NCBI GenBank assembly: GCA_964492845.1
Contig: CAZBMZ010000004.1
Span: 62,001-126,000 of the forward strand
Reading direction: 5' to 3'
Length of the DNA stretch: 64,000 bases
Origin: JADJPF01 sp964492845
Lineage (GTDB): Bacteria > Acidobacteriota > Blastocatellia > Chloracidobacteriales > JADJPF01
Shown in pieces: positions 33,428 to 42,297 of this stretch. Both the position numbers and the translations under genes were made by a program. The stretch's first letter is position 1. The number at the start of each line of letters is the position of its first letter. The notes under the pieces were generated by a model. It saw only the letters and a list, made by a program, of their open reading frames with translations, was not told the origin of the DNA and did no database searches.

Positions 33428-34306
33428 CTATTTTCCTCTTACGCGAGAGATATCATCATAAAGCTCTGGACGACGATCACGGTAAAATTGCCATTGAGTA
33501 CGCACTTCTTGAATCATATCTAAGTCAAGGTCTGCTACAACCAATTCATCTTTATCACGGCTAGCTTGAGTAATTATTTTACCTCTTGGATTACAAAAAT
33601 AGCTCTTGCCGTAAAACTCGCCTATTTTCCAAGGATCTTCCCAGCCTACGCGGTTGATTGTGCCTACAAAATAGCCGTTTGCTACAGCATGCGAAGTTTG
33701 TTCAAGCTCCCAAAGATACTCTGAATGTCCTGCAACAGTAGCAGAAGGAATAAACACTATTTCAGCACCATTTAAGCCTAAAGCGCGTGCGCCTTCTGGG
33801 AAATGGCGATCATAACAAATATATACACCTACTTTACCAAATGCAGTATCAAACACAGGATAGCCCAGATTGCCAGGTGTAAAATAAAACTTTTCCCAAA
33901 AACCAGGTAAACAATGTGGAATATGAGTTTTTCGATATTTGCCTAAATATTTTCCATCAGCGTCAATTACTGCTGCTGTGTTGTAATAAACGCCTGTCAT
34001 TTCTTCTTCATAAATTGGAACGACAATCACCATATGATACTTTTTAGCAAGTTCCATCATTAGTTGCGTAGTTGGGCCGTCGGGAATGCGTTCTGTTGTT
34101 CCATACCATCGAGGGTTTTGTTCTGCACAAAAATAAGGGCCATAAAAAATTTCTTGTAAACAAAGAATTTGCACACCTTGATTAGCTGCTTGTTCAATCA
34201 TTGCCAAGTGTTTATCAATCATTGATTGTTTAATTACTTCTAGTGATTGATCAACGGAAGTTGGATTACTAGCTTGAATTAGACCACATTTAACAATTCG
34301 CGGCAT
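33428..34306 (-). CDS. Nitrilase-superfamily hydrolase, beta-ureidopropionase/carbamoylase-like
   Basis: The 292-residue enzyme shows the full catalytic triad: Glu52 in LQEIFYGPYF, Lys126 in YRKTHIP and Cys164 in YICYDRHFPE. GYFVGTINRVG and DPRRPELY-like ends match the beta-ureidopropionase/N-carbamoylputrescine amidase branch. It would release CO2 and ammonia from an N-carbamoyl acid. Its position between two amidohydrolases fits a late step of pyrimidine, hydantoin or purine breakdown. Confidence 0.85.
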   Translation of the reverse strand: MPRIVKCGLIQASNPTSVDQSLEVIKQSMIDKHLAMIEQAANQGVQILCLQEIFYGPYFCAEQNPRWYGTTERIPDGPTTQLMMELAKKYHMVIVVPIYEEEMTGVYYNTAAVIDADGKYLGKYRKTHIPHCLPGFWEKFYFTPGNLGYPVFDTAFGKVGVYICYDRHFPEGARALGLNGAEIVFIPSATVAGHSEYLWELEQTSHAVANGYFVGTINRVGWEDPWKIGEFYGKSYFCNPRGKIITQASRDKDELVVADLDLDMIQEVRTQWQFYRDRRPELYDDISRVRGK

Positions 34307-34343
34307 AAGTTAAATTTTATTCTCCTTTTTAATAATTGAAATA

Positions 34344-35642
34344 TTATATTTTCTGCATTTTTTCCCAAAGCTTTACGGCTGCTTGACGAGTTTTTTCTGT
34401 TGCTTGTATTAGATCAATAGTTTGATATTTACCATCACGCATCAAAAATTTACCATTCACGATCAAGCTACTTACAGGACTTGCAGACATTCCAAAAATA
34501 AAATGCCAAGCAAAATTTCCTGCTGTTAATGGTGTAGGCGATGGGTAATCATATAAAACTAAATCAGCCGTTGCACCAACATTAAGTTGCTGTAATTGCT
34601 CGCCAAAAATTTCACTTGCCAGATGTTGACCACCTGCTAAAAGTTCTAAAACGTTTTCTGCTGATAGTCCTAATTTATCATCGCGTGACTTGTAAAAAGC
34701 AAATTTAGATTCTTCAAACATATCTGAGCCAATGCCGTCTGTCCCAAGTGCAGCACGTGAACCAAAATCCTTTATTGACGCATAGCCAACGTTATTATTC
34801 ATATTAGAGCGTGGATTATGAATTAGCCAACTACCCGACATTTTAGCAACTCTTAAAGCTGATTGGTCAAGGTGTGTGCAATGTGCCAAAATTGACCCAG
34901 GACGCAAAACGCCTGACTCGGCAAGTCGTTGTATTAATGGCTCTTTATAAGTTTCTTTAGCATCTCTTTCATCCAAACGATCTTCAGCAACATGAATATG
35001 TACACCACAATTAAAGTTTTCTGCTAGTTCTGCCAGCATTCTTAAAGAAGTTGGATTAAGTGTAAAAGCAGCATGTCCACCAACTAAAGCCCGGTAAAGC
35101 CCTCCGCTACTAGCTAAAGCTTGCTCATTTTCTTTCACTCCTAAATCTCTGTCCATTTCGCCGTTGCGGTCGGTTACTTCATAACAAAGCACTCCACGTA
35201 GTCCTAAATCTGAAAGAGCTTGTTTAATAATAGAAAGTGAATTAGTAATATAACTAGGTGAAGCATGGTGGTCAATTAAAGTAGTTGTCCCGCTTTTTAT
35301 AGCGTCTAGTCCGCCAGCAATCGCGCTCCAATAAATAGTTTCCTCATCTAAAGCGCGGTCAAGTCGCCACCAAACAAACTTTAGGATTTCATGAAAATTT
35401 GTAGGTGTTTGTTTAGGTGGTGGCATCCCTCGCGCTAGTGCAGAATAAAGATGAGTATGCGCACAAACAATGCCAGGAAAAACAAGCTTATTTGTGCAAT
35501 CTATTAGCTCTTCGCCATCTTGAAGATCTAGATTTTTATCTCGTGCAGTAATTTTGCCTGCATTAATGCGTAAATCACAACTTTCAATGCTAATAGGGTC
35601 AAAACAAACCACATTAGCATTTTTTAACAAAAATGCGCTCAT
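34344..35642 (-). CDS. ssnA: SsnA-like aminohydrolase
   Basis: The 432-residue protein belongs to the metal-dependent amidohydrolases that deaminate nucleobases. It has AHTHLYSALARGM (His62, His64), GVHIHVAEDRLDE, LAHCTHLD and LGTDGIGSDMFEESKFA. These features resemble SsnA, which accompanies XdhD-type hydroxylases in purine-use clusters. It is the first gene of the leftward operon and so probably carries the promoter. The exact substrate (guanine-like or other) is not known. Confidence 0.78.
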   Translation of the reverse strand: MSAFLLKNANVVCFDPISIESCDLRINAGKITARDKNLDLQDGEELIDCTNKLVFPGIVCAHTHLYSALARGMPPPKQTPTNFHEILKFVWWRLDRALDEETIYWSAIAGGLDAIKSGTTTLIDHHASPSYITNSLSIIKQALSDLGLRGVLCYEVTDRNGEMDRDLGVKENEQALASSGGLYRALVGGHAAFTLNPTSLRMLAELAENFNCGVHIHVAEDRLDERDAKETYKEPLIQRLAESGVLRPGSILAHCTHLDQSALRVAKMSGSWLIHNPRSNMNNNVGYASIKDFGSRAALGTDGIGSDMFEESKFAFYKSRDDKLGLSAENVLELLAGGQHLASEIFGEQLQQLNVGATADLVLYDYPSPTPLTAGNFAWHFIFGMSASPVSSLIVNGKFLMRDGKYQTIDLIQATEKTRQAAVKLWEKMQKI

Positions 35643-35901
35643 AGATTTTCTTAATTGATTTTATAGATATTTTGAACACTCTTAAAACAAGTTTGCTAAT
35701 TATAGCCAATATTTATTAATAAGCTAGAAAGAAACTTGTTAGTTATTGAGTGCAGGAAAATCTTATGTCTCGCACGTGACGAAATACCTTTAGTTTGGAA
35801 TGTTAGTTCCAAGAATATTAGGTAAAAATTTGAGAGTTGCGTTAGCATTGAGTCCGCAATAGACTACGACTAATGTTTAAGAAACAAACATTAAGCTAAA
35901 T
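35643..35901. other. Intergenic region with small hairpins and a coding-like fragment
   Basis: On the minus strand 35790-35875 reads as an open 28-codon fragment (LVVVYCGLNANATLKFLPNI) bounded by stops and without a Met; it may be a decayed gene end. TAATGTTT/AAACATTA (35871-35878 with 35886-35893) is a hairpin that could end the ssb transcript. Confidence 0.3.
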
Positions 35902-36312
35902 TTAGCTTGTAGGGTTATTTGCAAGTGCAAAAAGTGGCTCACTACGATTATTTGCCGTTTGGCTATTATTAGCTGCTAGATGTTCTGGGCGGTTGCCAAT
36001 TAGCTCTAAATGGCTAGCTGTAACTTCAAGGCTGTAGCGGGGTTTTCCTGATTTATCAGTGTATTCTTCAACCCTAAGTGGCCCTTCAACATAAACCTGT
36101 TTTCCTTTACTTAAGTAAGATCTAGCGATTTCTGCTTGGCGATCCCAAACCGTGACATTAAACCAAACGGTTTCTTCTCGTGCTTCATTACCATCTTTTT
36201 TTCTTTGACTAGTGGCAACAGTAAATTCACAAACAGCTTTTCCTTGGGGAGTATATTTTAGTTGTGGCTCGCAACCTAGATTACCAATCAATGTAACTTT
36301 ATTAAATGACAT
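35902..36312 (-). CDS. ssb: Single-stranded DNA-binding protein
   Basis: The 136-residue protein has the SSB OB-fold: MSFNKVTLIGNLGCEPQLKY, VWFNVTVWDRQAEIARSYL, and GKQVYVEGPLRVEEYTDKSG. The C-terminal tail after ~112 is short, Asn-rich and ends NNPTS; it lacks the acidic DDDIPF tip that recruits partner proteins, so it may be a secondary SSB. I start at ATG 36312 where homology starts, not at the longer frame (36384). It lies downstream of the BoxR-like regulator on the same strand. Confidence 0.9.
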   Translation of the reverse strand: MSFNKVTLIGNLGCEPQLKYTPQGKAVCEFTVATSQRKKDGNEAREETVWFNVTVWDRQAEIARSYLSKGKQVYVEGPLRVEEYTDKSGKPRYSLEVTASHLELIGNRPEHLAANNSQTANNRSEPLFALANNPTS

Positions 36313-36403
36313 AATGGTTAAACCCCTAAAATTATTTAGATTTTTTAGATAATGAAATATAAGAGAAATATACTGCAAAGTCAAGGAAAATTTGTGAAAA
36401 TCT

Positions 36404-37297
36404 TTATTTTACCCAACCTAAATTTTTTAACTCTGTAATGGCTGTTTCTACGCTCTTGTTAATGCCTAGGGTAGAAGTATCAATAATTAATTTAGCTTGT
36501 TTATAAAGTGGTTCTCGTGCAGTCAGGATGGTTTGGAGTTCTGTCATTGCATTTGGACGATTAGCAACAGGGCGACGATCACCTTGAGCTAAAACGCGCT
36601 GCATATGCTCTGTAGGAGTAGCTTTTAGCCAAATGGTTATAGATTTTTCTTTTGTAAGTGTAAAAGCGTCTAAATTGTTAACAATACCTCCTGGCAATGC
36701 AATCACGGCTGTTTGTTGACGTGAAAATAGCTCTAACAAGGCTTGTGTTTCTAACCTGCGGTAATAGGTTTCACCATGAAGTGAAAAAATCTCTGTTAAG
36801 CTTAGTCCTGCTATATCTTCAATTTTTTCATCTAGTTCCCAAAAAGGAATACTTAGTTTATTAGCTAATTTTTTTCCTATTGTAGTTTTACCAGCACCTC
36901 GTAAGCCCAGTAAAGTTATAGTTGTTTGTTGATCTTGTCCAAGTGCTAGGGCTAAAACACGTTTAGCTTGTTTTAACTCGTTTTCTGTGCAACCTATTAG
37001 CATTGTGTCTATGTCCGTGTGCAATTGACTAAGATTATTTTTAATGGGTTCAACATTTAATAAAAGCTCTGATAGGCTAACTTTTAAGGCAGCGGCAATC
37101 TGAGCAAGTCGAGTAACTGCAATATTTCCTTCTCCTGCTTCAAGTTGTGACACAAAGCGTAGGCTTAAATCTGTCAAACTAGCTAATTCTTTAAGAGTCA
37201 ATCCTTGCTCTTTACGTAGCATTCTTACACGTTGTCCAAGTTTAATTAGCAAATCAGTTTCATCAACAGAAATTTTTTCAGGGGTAGTTTCTATCAT
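36404..37297 (-). CDS. boxR: BoxR/BzdR-type regulator: XRE HTH fused to shikimate-kinase-like domain
   Basis: The 297-residue protein has an XRE helix-turn-helix (~17-75: GLTLKELASLTDLSLRFVSQ) and a C-terminal shikimate-kinase-like domain (~130-290) with P-loop LLGLRGAGKTTIG and GGIVNN. This architecture is that of BzdR and BoxR, repressors of benzoate breakdown that sense benzoyl-CoA through the kinase-like domain. It is divergent from boxC, which supports the assignment. Whether kinase activity remains is unknown. Confidence 0.85.
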   Translation of the reverse strand: MIETTPEKISVDETDLLIKLGQRVRMLRKEQGLTLKELASLTDLSLRFVSQLEAGEGNIAVTRLAQIAAALKVSLSELLLNVEPIKNNLSQLHTDIDTMLIGCTENELKQAKRVLALALGQDQQTTITLLGLRGAGKTTIGKKLANKLSIPFWELDEKIEDIAGLSLTEIFSLHGETYYRRLETQALLELFSRQQTAVIALPGGIVNNLDAFTLTKEKSITIWLKATPTEHMQRVLAQGDRRPVANRPNAMTELQTILTAREPLYKQAKLIIDTSTLGINKSVETAITELKNLGWVK

Positions 37298-37343
37298 AAA
37301 GATGCACTATATTTCATATTCGTAAAAAAAGAAGCATTATTGT

Positions 37344-37380
37344 GCTTGATTCTAATAAAAAGAGGTTGTATTATTCAAGC
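37344..37380 (+). promoter_or_regulatory. boxC promoter with overlapping inverted repeat
   Basis: TTGATT (37346-37351), 17 bases, TATTAT (37369-37374) is a good sigma70 promoter 54 bases upstream of the boxC ribosome-binding region. GCTTGA (37344-37349) and TCAAGC (37375-37380) form an inverted repeat that covers the -35 and abuts the -10. This is a natural operator for the divergent BoxR-like repressor. Confidence 0.55.
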
Positions 37381-37433
37381 CAGAAAAATCAAATCAATTA
37401 AATTTAAAAAAAATTTTAAGGTGAAAGAGCTAA

Positions 37434-39050
37434 ATGGAAGCTATTAATTTTCAGACTGACCCTTCCCGCTATCATCATATAGAGCTAGAAATCAATGGCC
37501 CGATAGCAACAATAGCCCTCAATATTAAAGAAGATAAACCATTAAAACCTGGTTATGCACTAAAACTAAATTCCTATGATTTAGGCGTAGATATAGAGCT
37601 TTTTGACGCAGTTTCTCGGCTAAGATTTGAACATCCTGAAGTTGCTGTAGTTGTAATTACTAGCAAACGAGAAGGTCTTTTCTCTGCTGGTGCTAATATT
37701 TTTATGCTAGGAAGTTCAACACATAACTTCAAAGTAAATTTCTGTAAATACACCAACGAAACCCGTTTAGCAATTGAAGATGCAACAGAAAATAGTGGTC
37801 AAACCTATATTGCAGCATTAAATGGGATTGCTAGCGGTGGTGGTTATGAACTGCCACTAGCTTGTAAAGAAATTTATCTTGTAGATGATCGTCGCTCTGC
37901 TGTAAGCCTCCCTGAAGTCCCTTATTTAGGCGTGTTGCCCGGTACAGGTGGACTTACCCGTTTAGTTGACAAGCGTAAAATACGACGAGATAGAGCAGAC
38001 ATTTTTGTTACTTTAGCCGAAGGAATTAAAGGACAACGTGCAGTAGATTGGAATTTAGTTGATGGTATTTTCCCTTCTTCAAAATTTAATGAAGAAGTGA
38101 TGGCTAGAGCAGCAAAGCTTGCTGGTGAAGGTCACACAGAGCGTAAAGGAATAAAGCTTGAAGCCTTAAATCCAACTGTTACAGACAAAGAAATTAGCTA
38201 TAAGTATGTCAAATTAACTTTTGGCCCAGAAACCAGAGTAGCACATATTGAAATCCAGGCCCCTGAAGAAATCTTGCCTATTCCAGATGATCCAACCTTG
38301 CTTGGTGGTGAGTGGTATCCAATAAAAATGTATCGTGAGCTTGAAGATGCACTGTTACAACTCCGTTTTAATTATCCTGAAATTGGACTAACTGCAATTC
38401 ATACACGCGGCGAGTTAAATAAAGTTATTCAACTTGATGAACAATTATTTGCTCATCGTAGTCACTGGTTTATAAATGAAGTAATACTGCTAATGAAACG
38501 AGTGTTAAAGCGTTTTGATGTATCAGCTAAAAGCCTTTTTGCAATAGTTGATCAAGGATCTTGTTTTGCTGGAAGTCTTTTAGAGCTAGCCTTAGCTTCT
38601 GATCGTGCTTATATGTTAACAGGTACAGAAGTAGCTATCACAGAGTTTAACAAAGGTATTTTGCCAATGGGCAATGGTTTATCTAGACTAACAACTAAGC
38701 TTTTAGGTGAACCAAATATAGTTGAACAAGCTTTAGCACAAAGTGAACCTTTTGAAGCGCAACAAGCTGAAGAAATGGGACTTGTGACTTTAGCCATTGA
38801 TGAACTGGATTGGGATGACGAAGTTAGAGTAGCGATTGAAGAACGTGCATCACTTTCACCAGACGCGCTAACAGGGTTAGAAGCAAGCTTGCGTTTTGCT
38901 GGCCCAGAAACTTTAGAAACAAAAATATTTGGTAGATTATCCGCTTGGCAAAACTGGATTTTCCAACGCCCCAATGCTGTAGGCGAGCGCGGCGCGTTAA
39001 TAATGTATGGAAAACCCGGTAGCCCTGAATTTGATTGGAGGAGAACCTAA
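37434..39050 (+). CDS. boxC: Benzoyl-CoA-dihydrodiol lyase
   Basis: The 538-residue protein is a double crotonase-like enzyme of the size typical for BoxC (~550). The N-terminal half has SAGANIFMLG and GIASGGGYELPLACKEIYLV oxyanion-hole motifs; the C-terminal half has QGSCFAGSLLELALASDRAY. BoxC cleaves the 2,3-epoxide/dihydrodiol of benzoyl-CoA to 3,4-dehydroadipyl-CoA semialdehyde and formate in the aerobic box pathway. It lies 1 base upstream of boxB, divergent from boxR. Confidence 0.9.
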   Translation: MEAINFQTDPSRYHHIELEINGPIATIALNIKEDKPLKPGYALKLNSYDLGVDIELFDAVSRLRFEHPEVAVVVITSKREGLFSAGANIFMLGSSTHNFKVNFCKYTNETRLAIEDATENSGQTYIAALNGIASGGGYELPLACKEIYLVDDRRSAVSLPEVPYLGVLPGTGGLTRLVDKRKIRRDRADIFVTLAEGIKGQRAVDWNLVDGIFPSSKFNEEVMARAAKLAGEGHTERKGIKLEALNPTVTDKEISYKYVKLTFGPETRVAHIEIQAPEEILPIPDDPTLLGGEWYPIKMYRELEDALLQLRFNYPEIGLTAIHTRGELNKVIQLDEQLFAHRSHWFINEVILLMKRVLKRFDVSAKSLFAIVDQGSCFAGSLLELALASDRAYMLTGTEVAITEFNKGILPMGNGLSRLTTKLLGEPNIVEQALAQSEPFEAQQAEEMGLVTLAIDELDWDDEVRVAIEERASLSPDALTGLEASLRFAGPETLETKIFGRLSAWQNWIFQRPNAVGERGALIMYGKPGSPEFDWRRT

Positions 39051-39051
39051 G

Positions 39052-40461
39052 ATGTTTGAAAGTATTCCTAATAATGTAAATTTATCTGACAATAAACGTC
39101 TGCAACGTGCTTTGGAGCAATGGCAACCCAATTTTATTGATTGGTGGATGGAAATGGGGCCAGAAGGCTTTCAAAAAGATGATATTTATCTACGTACCGC
39201 AGTTAGCGTTGAAGCTGGCGGATGGGCGCATTTTGATTATGTAAAAATGCCTGACTATCGCTGGGGAATATTTCTAACACCTCCAACAGATAGAACAATT
39301 CATTTTGGCGACAATATTGGCTCGCCAATTTGGAATGAAGTTCCTGGAGAATTTCGTAAAGAACTGCGTCGTATTATTGTTACTCAAGCTGACACCGAGC
39401 CTGCATCAGTTGAGCAACAAAGATTGCTGGGCAAAACCGCCCCAAGTCTTTATGACTTAAGAAATCTTTTTCAAGTTAATGTTGAAGAAGGCCGTCATCT
39501 TTGGGCAATGGTTTACCTGCTACATCAATATTTTGGCCGAGATGGTCGAGAAGAAGCCGAGGATTTATTAACCCGTCGTAGCGGCAACCCTGATACACCT
39601 AGGATTTTAGGAGCATTTAATAAACCAATTAATGATTGGCTAGCATTTTTCTGTTTTACTATGTTTACTGACCGCGACGGTAAATATCAATTAGCAGCAT
39701 TAGCTGAAAGCGGTTTTGACCCTCTAGCACGCTCTACACAATTTATGTTAACTGAAGAAGCACATCATCTTTTTGTTGGGGAAATGGGCGTTGGCCGAAT
39801 AGTTAAACGAACTGCTGAACTGATGAAAGAAGCTAAAAATGAAGATGTTAAACCTTTAGGTGGCATTCCTTTAGAAATTATCCAAAAATACATTAATGAG
39901 TGGTACACAGCATCATTAGATTTATTTGGCGGTGAAGATTCTTCAAATGCAGCAACATTTTTTGGCGCAGGTCTAAAGGGTCGTTTTAGAGAAAGCGATC
40001 CTAAACGTTATAAAGACCATGTAGCTTTAGAGGAAGCCTATAACTTTGAAATTCTTACTAATGAAAACAAGTTATCTTCTGTAGATATACCACTTAGACG
40101 AGCTATGAATTTAGTCTTGCGAGATGCTTATAAAGAAGATTGTGAACGTGCCTTAGAGCGTTGGAATGACTCATTAGCAAAAGCAGGTCTAAGCAATCGT
40201 CTTTATTTACCATCTCAACGCTTTGCTAGAAATATTGGTGTTTATTCAGGTCATTATTTTGACCCTCAAGGCAATATGATTAGCAAACAAGAATATGATC
40301 AAAAGAGATCTAGCTGGCTACCAACCGATGAAGATTATCAATATGTTATGTCTTTAATGAAGCCTGTTTATGAGCATGGCAAAATGGCTAGTTGGATTGC
40401 TCCGCCAGCTAAAGGAATTAACAATCAACCATTAAACTTTGAGTATGTGCGTTTTGCATAA
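39052..40461 (+). CDS. boxB: Benzoyl-CoA 2,3-epoxidase subunit B
   Basis: The 469-residue diiron oxygenase subunit starts at ATG 39052 (GGAGGAG at 39037-39043), not at the upstream in-frame start 39007 inside boxC. Diiron-type motifs are seen in NVEEGRHLWAMVYLLHQYF and LTEEAHHLFVGEMGV; WGDN-like and WNEVPGEFR motifs fit BoxB. It epoxidises benzoyl-CoA with O2 and electrons from the reductase BoxA, which is not in this window. A terminator follows. Confidence 0.92.
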   Translation: MFESIPNNVNLSDNKRLQRALEQWQPNFIDWWMEMGPEGFQKDDIYLRTAVSVEAGGWAHFDYVKMPDYRWGIFLTPPTDRTIHFGDNIGSPIWNEVPGEFRKELRRIIVTQADTEPASVEQQRLLGKTAPSLYDLRNLFQVNVEEGRHLWAMVYLLHQYFGRDGREEAEDLLTRRSGNPDTPRILGAFNKPINDWLAFFCFTMFTDRDGKYQLAALAESGFDPLARSTQFMLTEEAHHLFVGEMGVGRIVKRTAELMKEAKNEDVKPLGGIPLEIIQKYINEWYTASLDLFGGEDSSNAATFFGAGLKGRFRESDPKRYKDHVALEEAYNFEILTNENKLSSVDIPLRRAMNLVLRDAYKEDCERALERWNDSLAKAGLSNRLYLPSQRFARNIGVYSGHYFDPQGNMISKQEYDQKRSSWLPTDEDYQYVMSLMKPVYEHGKMASWIAPPAKGINNQPLNFEYVRFA

Positions 40462-40491
40462 GTAAATTATGCTTTCTCTAAATATTTTAAC

Positions 40492-40523
40492 TAGCGGCTT
40501 AAAATTGTGGGTTTAAGCCGCTA
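40492..40523. terminator. Terminator of the box operon, probably bidirectional
   Basis: TAGCGGCTTAAA (40492-40503) pairs with TTTAAGCCGCTA (40512-40523), followed by ATTTTATTTG. It separates boxB from the convergent glycosyltransferase gene. Confidence 0.85.
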
Positions 40524-40535
40524 ATTTTATTTGCT

Positions 40536-41213
40536 TTAACTATTTTTTTTACGCTCAATAGATTTTCTTAATGCTAAAAGTAAATCCTTATTACTTTTGT
40601 CTTTAAGAGAAATATTATTGTCATGAACTCTTTTACTTAATAAAGTTTCTGGCATCAAGGCAAAAGGAATTTGTAAATCTTTTGCACGAGAAAACCAGTC
40701 AACATCTTCAGAAATAAAAAAGTCTGCATTAAATAGACCTACTTTTTTAAATATTTCCTTACGTGCCACTAAAGTTTCCATAATATGGGCTGGATGAGAG
40801 CCTGTTAATAAATTTTTGCGAAACCCTGCTGGAATTTGGCTTTCCACCTCAAGAAAAAACTCTGCATGTGCTGTTGTAAAAGCTACTTCAGCGTGATTTA
40901 TAAGAAAACTTACTTGAACAGCTAATTTATTTGGCTTCCAAATATCATCAGAAGAAAGAAAAGCTACTAGCTCACCTTTTGCATTATTAATACCTAAATT
41001 ATAAGCATTAGCTATGCCTTTATCTTGCTGTTCTATAATTTGTATATTTTTGTAGGATTTAGCTATTTCTAAAGTTCTATCCGTTGAATTACCGTTTATT
41101 AGTAGCACTTCAAAATTTTGATAGCTTTGAGCAAAAACGCTATCTAAAGCTTGGCTTAAAAACCTTTCAGCGTTTTTTGCTGCAACAATAATTGAAACTA
41201 AAGGGCTATCCAT
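40536..41213 (-). CDS. GT2-family glycosyltransferase (second copy of the peptide-modification locus)
   Basis: The 225-residue protein has the GT-A fold of family 2: PLVSIIVAAKNAERFLSQAL, LLINGNSTDRTLEIAKSY, and FLSSDDIWKPNK with the DD metal-binding pair. It is soluble and has no membrane segment. It lies last in a tight leftward operon with the HprK-like kinase (2 bases between stop and start). In that setting it may glycosylate the peptide or protein handled by the operon, but a polysaccharide role is equally possible. It is related to the GT2 at 43931. Confidence 0.8.
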   Translation of the reverse strand: MDSPLVSIIVAAKNAERFLSQALDSVFAQSYQNFEVLLINGNSTDRTLEIAKSYKNIQIIEQQDKGIANAYNLGINNAKGELVAFLSSDDIWKPNKLAVQVSFLINHAEVAFTTAHAEFFLEVESQIPAGFRKNLLTGSHPAHIMETLVARKEIFKKVGLFNADFFISEDVDWFSRAKDLQIPFALMPETLLSKRVHDNNISLKDKSNKDLLLALRKSIERKKNS

Positions 41214-41215
41214 TT

Positions 41216-42295
41216 TTATTTAAGCTCTTTTAATAGATTAATAATTTTTGCTGGTATTTGTTGTCTATCTGTACCCACATTTAAGCGGTAGCAAGGAAGT
41301 TGTCGAAAAATTTTTGCTAAGTTTTGAAAAATTTCTCGTCCTGCTGAAGGTTGGCGGGAAATTTGTTGAGGGGCCATTAATTTTATTCCTTCTATTGCAG
41401 AAGCTTTTTCTAGCTTAGTATCCGTTAAACCTGTAACTTGTGGAATTAAAATAGCTTTAATTGGAAAGCTTAAGATTATTTTTTCTTTGTAATGTTTATA
41501 AAGAAAATAAACTGCCTTTTCTTTTCCAAGATTTTCAGGATTGCTAACAATCGGCTTTAGAAATGGCATATTTTCCAAATCATGGGCATGAGTTTTACCT
41601 GTAGCATAAATGCTATAAGCCATTGGTGTCGGTTCGCTTCTAACCAAACAATAATCATCGCTTAAATAAAAAAGCTCAGAATTTAAGCAAGAAAGACAGC
41701 TATTAGATTTACCTGCACCACCATAGCCAATTATCAACACTCCGCCATCTTCAAAGCCTACTGCACCAGCATGCAGCATAAAAGTTTGACGAGGACTAAA
41801 AAAATAATGCCATAACCAATATAGCGGAATCCCTAATTCATAGTCAGGAACGCGATCAGGCGACTCTATCCAATAAATTGCTTGTTTTTTCTCAAAATTA
41901 ATTAAAGTAAGCGCGTTATGGCCTAAATCAAAATTTAAGTAAATATTTTTGCTTAATAAACCGCCTATGTCGCCTAAAGTTTTATAATGGTAAATTAACC
42001 AATCTGGCTTAGGTATTGTAAGCTTAGTTGATAGACTATCAGCAATAAAAACTGTTAAATCTGTTTCTAAATTGTAGTTAGTAGCTAGATGTTCAATAGC
42101 AAGTGTAATTAAAGGCTTTAGCGCAACGTTAGCAAAACATAGATTAATTTTAGCATCGGCAATTAAATAGCTTTGCTCAAAAGCTGTTTTGCTATTAGTT
42201 TTGGCGGTTAAATAAAGTTGGTAAAGCTCTACAAAAAAATCCTCTAAGTTAGCTTTAAGTCTTTCTTTATCTATACTTAGGTCATCAGAAAGCAT
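41216..42295 (-). CDS. HprK-like P-loop kinase
   Basis: The 359-residue protein contains a Walker-A loop GYGGAGKSN (~189-197) and LSDDYCLV, similar to the Asp-rich motif of HPr kinase. An all-alpha/beta N-terminal region precedes it. It resembles the HprK-related kinases that travel with PqqD-like peptide chaperones and nucleotidyltransferases. Such proteins are proposed to phosphorylate a peptide or protein Ser. It starts 2 bases after the PqqD-like gene stop. Substrate unknown. Confidence 0.75.
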   Translation of the reverse strand: MLSDDLSIDKERLKANLEDFFVELYQLYLTAKTNSKTAFEQSYLIADAKINLCFANVALKPLITLAIEHLATNYNLETDLTVFIADSLSTKLTIPKPDWLIYHYKTLGDIGGLLSKNIYLNFDLGHNALTLINFEKKQAIYWIESPDRVPDYELGIPLYWLWHYFFSPRQTFMLHAGAVGFEDGGVLIIGYGGAGKSNSCLSCLNSELFYLSDDYCLVRSEPTPMAYSIYATGKTHAHDLENMPFLKPIVSNPENLGKEKAVYFLYKHYKEKIILSFPIKAILIPQVTGLTDTKLEKASAIEGIKLMAPQQISRQPSAGREIFQNLAKIFRQLPCYRLNVGTDRQQIPAKIINLLKELK

Positions 42296-42297
42296 AA

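Noticed and set aside
36313..36384. Longer ssb start at 36384
   Set aside because: The SSB fold begins at ATG 36312 and the extra residues have no family similarity.
39007..39051. Longer boxB start inside boxC
   Set aside because: ATG 39052 has a strong GGAGGAG and matches the BoxB N-terminus.
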